Below are positions 58,401 to 64,000 of a stretch of DNA of 64,000 nt, one piece after another (the first letter of the stretch is position 1; every line of letters starts with the position of its first letter). The position numbers and the translations under genes are program-made. This stretch comes from Ochotona curzoniae (Eukaryota; Chordata; Mammalia; Lagomorpha; Ochotonidae), in contig NW_024465799.1 in the NCBI RefSeq assembly GCF_017591425.1, forward strand, positions 1 to 64,000, read 5' to 3'. The notes below the pieces were generated by a model. It did not search any database. It had not been told where the DNA came from and worked only from the letters and a program-made list of their open reading frames with translations.

Positions 58401-59363
58401 ATGGGAAAAACCACCAGAAAGAGTTGTGCTCCAGATGAAAGAGCCAGCACCCCACCAAACAAGGGCCAAAAGCCATTATCAATATCGACGATACGAGATG
58501 AAGACATGGAAGTGTTACCAACAAAGGAATTGATGAAAATAATGCTAAAATCTCTCAGAGACGTGGACATAAAGCTGGAAGACCTCCAGAACCGCATAAT
58601 CACCGAAATACAACAAATCAAAACCAAACTGGATGCCCAAGATAATAAGATTGAAAGCCTCATCAACAGAATAAATGCGGCAGAGGAAAGGATCTCTGAA
58701 ACAGAAGACACACAAAATGAAAGTGCCCAGCGAATTAAACAGCTGGAGACAAACCTCAGCAAAACTAATAAAATGATGCAAGAGATGAAGGATTACCTTA
58801 GAAAATTGAATATTCGGATCATCGGCCTCCCCGAGGGAGTAGAAAGAGAATCTGGGATGCAAGCAGTGCTCGATGAAATTATACAGGAAAACTTCCAAAA
58901 CACTTGGAACGCGAACCCACCCCGCATACAGGATGGACAGAGAACTCCCAACAGACATGATCCAAAGAGATCTTCACCCAGACACACGGTGCTCAAGTTC
59001 TACTCCAATGAAGACAAAGAAGGAATCCTGAGACAAGTACGAAGTAGAGAAAAGATCACATACAGGGGAAAACCCATCAGAATCACTGCTGACTTCTCCG
59101 AAGAGACCCTACAAGCAAGGAGAGAATGGACAAAGATCTTCCAAGTCCTGAAACAAAACAACTGTCAACCAAAAATAATCTACCCAGCAAAGATCTCATT
59201 TGTATATGAGAACGAAATCAGATACTTCAATAGCAAAGAAAAACTAGAAGAATATGTCTACACAAAACCAGCTCTGCAAAGTCTCCTTAGAAATGCGCTA
59301 GTCCCGGACAAAAAGGAGGCAAATCACAAACAAAGTTGGCAAATAAGAAGGTCTCCAAACTAA
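58401..59363 (+). CDS. L1 ORF1 protein, RNA-binding nucleic acid chaperone
   Basis: 320 codons, intact. ORF1p forms trimers, coats its own L1 RNA in cis in cytoplasmic RNPs, and is needed for retrotransposition. Visible parts: a basic, Pro-rich N-terminus (1-40), a long coiled coil (about 42-132, with the run INAAEERISETED), an RRM-like core starting RKLNIRIIGLPEG (134-146) and extending to about 230, and a C-terminal domain (about 231-300) with ETLQARREW (235-243) and the KLEEYVYTKPALQ segment. The length is near the usual 300-380 aa of mammalian ORF1p. The start was chosen at the first ATG of the frame, in good context (AACGCAATGG). ORF2 follows after 55 bp, so ORF2 is probably translated by re-initiation or termination-linked initiation. 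Confidence 0.96.
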   Translation: MGKTTRKSCAPDERASTPPNKGQKPLSISTIRDEDMEVLPTKELMKIMLKSLRDVDIKLEDLQNRIITEIQQIKTKLDAQDNKIESLINRINAAEERISETEDTQNESAQRIKQLETNLSKTNKMMQEMKDYLRKLNIRIIGLPEGVERESGMQAVLDEIIQENFQNTWNANPPRIQDGQRTPNRHDPKRSSPRHTVLKFYSNEDKEGILRQVRSREKITYRGKPIRITADFSEETLQARREWTKIFQVLKQNNCQPKIIYPAKISFVYENEIRYFNSKEKLEEYVYTKPALQSLLRNALVPDKKEANHKQSWQIRRSPN

Positions 59364-59418
59364 AGGCCGCACCAACAAGACAATTACATAGGCAACAACA
59401 CACACACAACACAATCAC

Positions 59419-62400
59419 ATGGCAGGGCAAAATTGCAACCTCTCAATTTTAACTCTCAACACAAATGGTCTAAATTCACCAATCAAAAGACAGAGATTAA
59501 TAGAATGGATCATCAAACAAGACCCAACCATCTGTTGCCTACAAGAAACGCATCTAACCAGAAAGGATGCAAAGAAACTGAAAGTGAAGGGATGGAAAAA
59601 GATATTTCACGCCAATAGACGAGAAAAAAAAGCTGGGGTAGCTATCCTAATTTCAGACGAGATAGATTTCATTCTAACTAACATCAAAAGAGACAGGGAA
59701 GGCCATTTTATACTGGTGAAAGGAATGATCCATCAAGAAGCAATCACCATCATTAATGTTTATGCACCGAATATTAATGCACCTACTTACGTAAAGCAAT
59801 TACTTACAGACTTAAGGGAAGACATAGACACCCGCACAATTCTTGTAGGCGATCTCAACACACCTCTAACAACAATGGACCGGTCTACGAAACAAAAACT
59901 CAACAAAGAAACAACAGAGCTCACACAAACAATAGAACAACTGGACTTAGTAGACATATATAGAACTTTTTATCCTAAGGCCACAGACTATACATTCTTC
60001 TCAGCGGTGCATGGCACCTTCTCCAGAATCGACCACATGATAGGACATAAAGCGAATCTAAACAACTTCCAAAACATTAGTATCATACCATGTACCCTCT
60101 CAGACCACCATGGGATGAAACTGGAAATCAACAACTCAAAACTCCCCAGGAAGTATAGGCACTCTTGGAAATTGAACAATATGCTATTAAACGAACAATG
60201 GGTCAGAGAAGAAATTAAAGATGAGATCAAAAAATTTATGGAAACCAATGAAAACTCTGATACAACATTCCAAAACTTGTGGGACACCGCCAAAGCAGTG
60301 CTACGAGGTAGATTCATCGCAATCGGAGCCCATGTCAAGGCCCAAGAAAGACGCCAAATACAGGAACTAACCTCACACCTCCAGGATCTGGAAAAACAGC
60401 AGCAGAAGAGTCCCACACACAATAAGAAACAAGAAATCATCAAAACAAGGGAGGAGATAAACCAAATAGAAATCAAAAAAACTATACATAAAATCAACAA
60501 ATCAAAAAGTTGGTTTTTTGAGAAAATAAACAAAATAGACACTCCACTGGCCCGATTGACCAAAAAAAAACAAGAGAAAGTGAGAATCAATAGCATTAAA
60601 GATGAAAAAGGCAACATAACAACAGACACTGCAATCATTAAGAAAATAATTAGAAATTACTACAAAGAACTGTACTCCCACAAATTTGAGGACCACCAAG
60701 AAATAGAAAAGTTCTTGGACTCCCACCACTTACCAAAACTCAGTCCGGAGGCAACTGCAGAATTAAATAAACCCATAACCGAGGTAGAGATTGAAACAGT
60801 CATCAAAGATCTCCCAACGAAAAAAAGCCCAGGCCCAGACGGCTTCACTACAGAATTCTACAAAACATTCCGAACAGAACTAACCCCAATCCTCTACAAG
60901 CTCTTCAAAACAATAGAGGAGGAAGCAACCCTCCCAAACTCATTCTATGAAGCTAACATCACCTTAATCCCAAAACCGGACAGAGAACCATCAGAGAAGG
61001 AAAACTACAGACCTATTTCTCTGATGAACATTGATGCTAAAATTCTCAACAAAATCCTAGCCAATAGAATTCAAAAAATCATCAGACAGATCATTCATCC
61101 GGATCAAGTAGGATTCATCCCTGGAATGCAGGGATGGTTCAACATTCGGAAATCCATAAATGTTATAAACCACATCCAAAAACTGCAAAACAAGAACCAC
61201 ATAATAGTTTCAATAGATGCAGAAAAAGCTTTCGACAAAATCCAACACCTCTTCATGCTAAAAACTCTAGCCAAAGTAGGCATAGATGGGAAAATCCACA
61301 ACATAATCAAAGCAATTTATGAAAAACCCAATGCCAGTATCATACTGAATGGAGAAAAGCTAGAACCCTTCCCACTGCGATCTGGAACAAGACAAGGGTG
61401 CCCGCTATCACCACTGCTATTCAACATAGTCCTAGAGGTACTTGCAGAGGCCATAAGACAAGAAAAAGAAATCAAAGGCATACGTATAGGAAACGAAGAA
61501 GTCAAGCTTTCACTATATGCAGATGACATAATCCTGTACATAGAAAAACCAGGAGACTCAATACAGAAACTGCTAGAACTTATACGAGAGTTTGGCAGAG
61601 TGGCGGGGTACAAAATTAATGAACGAAAATCAACAGCCATAGTGTACGCAAATAACACCAAGATGGAAGAAGATCTAACCAACAGGATACCATTCAAAAT
61701 AGCAGAGAGAAGTATGAAGTATTTGGGAATAAATTTAACCAAAAGCGTAGGAGACCTATTCGAAGAAAACTACAAACTATTTAAAAAGGAAATTGAACAA
61801 AACCTCAAAAGATGGAATAACATCCCGTGCTCCTGGATAGGCAAAATCAATATCATTAAAATGTCTATACTACCACAAGCAATATACATTTTCAACGCAA
61901 TTCCAATCAAATTGCCCAAAACATTCTTCACGGAACTGGATACAATGATTCAACAGTTCATCTGGAAACACAAAAAACCACGAATAGCTAGAACCATCCT
62001 GAAAAATAAGAAGTTAGCAGGGGGAATCACAATCCCGGACCTCTGGACATACTATAGAGCAGTGGTTATCAAAACAGCCTGGTACTGGCACAAAGACAGA
62101 AAGGAAGATCAATGGAATAGAATAGAAGCACCAAAAGGGAACCCACACAAATACAGCCAATTAATCTTTGACAAAAAGACCAATGACAACTCAAGCAAGT
62201 GGGAAGGACTCTTTAGTAAATGTTGTTGGGACAACTGGCTGATAGCCTGTAGAAACAAAAAGATAGACCCACATCTATCACCATACACTAAGATCCAATC
62301 TACATGGATAAAAGACCTAAACCTACATCCAGAAACCTTCAAACTCTTGCAGGAAAATGTAGGAAATACCCTGCAAGACCTAGGAGTAGGTTCCGACTTT

Positions 62401-63231
62401 CTAAGAAGGACACCAAAAGCAATAGCAGTTGAGAACAGAATAAACAAATGGGACCTCATCAAACTAAGAAGCTTCTGTACAGCAAGGGAAACAATCAACA
62501 AAGTAAAAAAGCAACCCACAGAGTGGGAGAAGATCTTTGCACACGATATAGGCGATAGGGGGCTAATTTCCAGGATATACAAAGAACTTCAAAACAACCA
62601 AAAAACCAAAACAAACAAACCACTCAAGAAATGGGCACGGGAAATGGGCAAACATTTCACAAAGGAACAAGTCCAAATGGCAAACAAACATATGAAAAAA
62701 TGTTCCAGCTCCCTAGCAATAAGGGAAATCCAAATTAAAACATCGATGAGGTACCACCTAACACCAGTAAGATTGGCCCACATAAACAAGAACACCAACG
62801 ACGCTTGCTGGCGAGGATGCGGGGAAAAGGGAACCTTACTCCACTGCTGGTGGAGCTGCAAATTGGTACAGCCTTTATGGAAATCAGTCTGGAGAACACT
62901 CAAACAACTCAAAATCTGCATACCATATGACCCAGCAATAGCACTCCTAGGAATATATCCAAAACACCTGTTTTACGACAAACCAACATGCATCCCTATG
63001 TTCATTGCAGCACAATCAGTAATTGCAAAAACATGGAAGCAACCGAAATGCCCATCAGCAGAAGATTGGATAAGAAAGCTTTGGTTCATCTACTCCATGG
63101 AATACTACTCAGCTATTAAAAAAAACAAAATGCAGTTCTTTGTGGCTAAATGGGCACAACTGGAAACTATAATGCTAAGGGAAATGAGTGAATCCCAAAA
63201 GATTAGATACCACATGTTTGCCTTGATTTAA
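59419..63231 (+). CDS. L1 ORF2 protein, endonuclease and reverse transcriptase
   Basis: 1270 codons, intact. It nicks target DNA and copies L1 RNA at the nick (target-primed reverse transcription), and it also serves SINEs in trans. The N-terminal APE-like endonuclease keeps N14, E43, Y115, D145, N147, D205, D229 and H230, at the same numbers as I know from human ORF2p. The reverse transcriptase keeps D600 ([10 protein letters not shown]) and YADD at 700-703 with D702/D703, plus [11 protein letters not shown] from 658. The C-terminal Cys-rich motif C1130-X3-C1134-X7-H1142-X4-C1147 is complete. The family is usually 1260-1300 aa long. The start MAGQNCNLS matches the start of the older copy at 5658. 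No premature stop or frameshift is visible, so activity is plausible but untested. Confidence 0.97.
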   Translation: MAGQNCNLSILTLNTNGLNSPIKRQRLIEWIIKQDPTICCLQETHLTRKDAKKLKVKGWKKIFHANRREKKAGVAILISDEIDFILTNIKRDREGHFILVKGMIHQEAITIINVYAPNINAPTYVKQLLTDLREDIDTRTILVGDLNTPLTTMDRSTKQKLNKETTELTQTIEQLDLVDIYRTFYPKATDYTFFSAVHGTFSRIDHMIGHKANLNNFQNISIIPCTLSDHHGMKLEINNSKLPRKYRHSWKLNNMLLNEQWVREEIKDEIKKFMETNENSDTTFQNLWDTAKAVLRGRFIAIGAHVKAQERRQIQELTSHLQDLEKQQQKSPTHNKKQEIIKTREEINQIEIKKTIHKINKSKSWFFEKINKIDTPLARLTKKKQEKVRINSIKDEKGNITTDTAIIKKIIRNYYKELYSHKFEDHQEIEKFLDSHHLPKLSPEATAELNKPITEVEIETVIKDLPTKKSPGPDGFTTEFYKTFRTELTPILYKLFKTIEEEATLPNSFYEANITLIPKPDREPSEKENYRPISLMNIDAKILNKILANRIQKIIRQIIHPDQVGFIPGMQGWFNIRKSINVINHIQKLQNKNHIIVSIDAEKAFDKIQHLFMLKTLAKVGIDGKIHNIIKAIYEKPNASIILNGEKLEPFPLRSGTRQGCPLSPLLFNIVLEVLAEAIRQEKEIKGIRIGNEEVKLSLYADDIILYIEKPGDSIQKLLELIREFGRVAGYKINERKSTAIVYANNTKMEEDLTNRIPFKIAERSMKYLGINLTKSVGDLFEENYKLFKKEIEQNLKRWNNIPCSWIGKINIIKMSILPQAIYIFNAIPIKLPKTFFTELDTMIQQFIWKHKKPRIARTILKNKKLAGGITIPDLWTYYRAVVIKTAWYWHKDRKEDQWNRIEAPKGNPHKYSQLIFDKKTNDNSSKWEGLFSKCCWDNWLIACRNKKIDPHLSPYTKIQSTWIKDLNLHPETFKLLQENVGNTLQDLGVGSDFLRRTPKAIAVENRINKWDLIKLRSFCTARETINKVKKQPTEWEKIFAHDIGDRGLISRIYKELQNNQKTKTNKPLKKWAREMGKHFTKEQVQMANKHMKKCSSSLAIREIQIKTSMRYHLTPVRLAHINKNTNDACWRGCGEKGTLLHCWWSCKLVQPLWKSVWRTLKQLKICIPYDPAIALLGIYPKHLFYDKPTCIPMFIAAQSVIAKTWKQPKCPSAEDWIRKLWFIYSMEYYSAIKKNKMQFFVAKWAQLETIMLREMSESQKIRYHMFALI

Positions 63232-63586
63232 CCTGTAATTTTTTGTTTGATTGTTGGTTATTTTTTGAACCTGTCATTGATACTGTCTCAACCCAGATGT
63301 TTCGAAGAATGGAACTTGCATTATTTTTAACATATTGTCTACCCATTACTATGTCAATTAATTCCATAATGTTGTATATTGATACTGAGGCCTTGTTGGG
63401 GCTTTTAACTGACCAGATCTTTACTCTGTTAGACCTATCTTCAGACCATAGAAGGTCTCCCCAAGAGGCCACTGAACTTATCTGGACAATAAGACGCTGA
63501 ACTTTATGCTAGGCATGTGTTTGCAAGCAATGAATCTCAACTGAACTTGAACTATGGTTATGCAACAAGGTGGAGGAATCCACCAT

Positions 63587-63616
63587 GGGGGGAGGGGTAT
63601 GGGAGGAGTGGGGGGG
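63587..63616 (+). other. L1 3'UTR polypurine tract, potential G-quadruplex
   Basis: Four G-runs of 6, 4, 3 and 7 lie within 30 bases. The same tract is present, as C-runs, in the L1 copies at 1-32 and about 1474-1495. Such tracts are a common feature of mammalian L1 3'UTRs. Confidence 0.85.
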
Positions 63617-63663
63617 ATCCCCAGCGCCTATAAAACTGTACTACATAATACAATGTAAGGAAC

Positions 63664-63691
63664 AATAAAAAAAAAAAAAAAAAAAAAAAAA
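63664..63691 (+). terminator. L1 polyadenylation signal and A-tail
   Basis: AATAAA at 63664-63669 runs directly into a pure A-tail (63667-63691). The signal overlapping the tail is normal for L1, which carries a weak signal at its very end. Confidence 0.85.
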
Positions 63692-63706
63692 GAAATGCAT
63701 ATAATG
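63692..63706 (+). repeat. Right target site duplication of the intact L1
   Basis: An exact copy of 57124-57138. Confidence 0.97.
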
Positions 63707-64000
63707 AAAAAATACTGGGTGTGAAAAATAACTTGGAAAAGCAGTTAGTAGTTTCCAGGGTGGAGTTTACTAAAGACAAAAGAACTAAGGAACAACCAAT
63801 TATGTTTCCTTTTGTTTGATTGATTGATTGCAAAATGATAGCTCATGTTGACACTTTCATTCATAACAGAATAATATTTTGAGAACACACTTAGTTAAAG
63901 ATTATACACATAATAATGATACAACTATACCCATTTCAAAATTAATTGACTAGGTAATCCCAGATTCCAACAGCAAACTATTTACAATAATAGATGAAAA
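63707..64000. other. AT-rich flank, no feature seen
   Basis: A short (TTGA)n-like run lies at 63816-63831. No gene is recognised. Confidence 0.45.

Larger units (their letters stand above)
57139..63691 (+). mobile_element. Full-length, apparently intact L1 (LINE-1)
   Basis: The order is complete: a 1.26-kb GC-rich 5'UTR, ORF1 (58401-59363), a 55-bp spacer, ORF2 (59419-63231), a 3'UTR with polypurine tract (63232-63660), AATAAA at 63664, and a pure 25-A tail (63667-63691). It is bounded by a perfect 15-bp target duplication. The 5' end starts with a run of G and GAGAGAGGAAGATGGCC, similar in layout to other mammalian L1 starts. Intact frames, a perfect duplication and an unbroken A-tail together indicate a recent insertion. 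Confidence 0.97.

Noticed and set aside
1..64000. CRISPR arrays, bacterial operons, tRNA genes, riboswitches
   Set aside because: The sequence is vertebrate nuclear DNA. The tandem repeats are minisatellites and microsatellites, and tRNA-like sequence occurs only as SINE heads.

Overview
The window is repeat-dominated mammalian nuclear DNA, most likely from a pika (genus Ochotona). Two things point there. About 24 copies of a lagomorph C-type, tRNA-derived SINE are present, and the younger ones carry the GGATCCCATATGGGC block and the GGGAGTGAATCATC 3' block that I associate with pika rather than rabbit. The L1 elements also look lagomorph. I recognise no host protein-coding gene. The only intact coding regions are the two ORFs of a full-length L1 at the right end.

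Left (1-8.1 kb): a 5'-truncated minus-strand L1 (1-1067), an AT-rich minisatellite (about 1103-1412), then a nearly full-length minus-strand L1 (1411-8097) with an open ORF1 and a broken ORF2. 8.1-17.9 kb: mostly old unique DNA with scattered C-SINEs, old L1 pieces, a U6 snRNA retropseudogene with a perfect 17-bp target duplication (15476-15582), and a pyrimidine microsatellite. 17.99-22.1 kb: two head-to-tail copies (minus strand) of an unclassified, GC-rich, A-tailed dispersed element, called CRE below. A third copy lies in plus orientation at 51.6-53.9 kb and a diverged 3' part at 30.9-31.4 kb. 23.6-27.7 kb: a non-coding unit of about 1.4 kb present three times in tandem, strongly diverged. 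27.7-30.2 kb: old plus-strand L1 3' ends. 33.3-33.96 kb: a CpG-rich block with a minisatellite of about 19 bp, the only island-like sequence outside the L1 5'UTRs. 34-51.5 kb: dense C-SINEs, many with visible target duplications and several nested, plus MIR relics and an old L1. 53.9-57.1 kb: AT-rich, mostly unique.

Right (57139-63691): a complete plus-strand L1 with a perfect 15-bp target site duplication, a pure 25-A tail, an intact ORF1 (320 aa) and an intact ORF2 (1270 aa). All the endonuclease, reverse transcriptase and C-terminal Cys/His residues I checked are in place. It looks young and possibly retrotransposition-competent. L1 enzymes of this kind are the expected source of mobility for the SINEs, the U6 copy and probably CRE, since all show A-rich tails and L1-style target duplications.

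Limits: old-repeat boundaries were placed by eye to within about 10-50 bp, and family names are from memory of consensus sequences, not from a database search.
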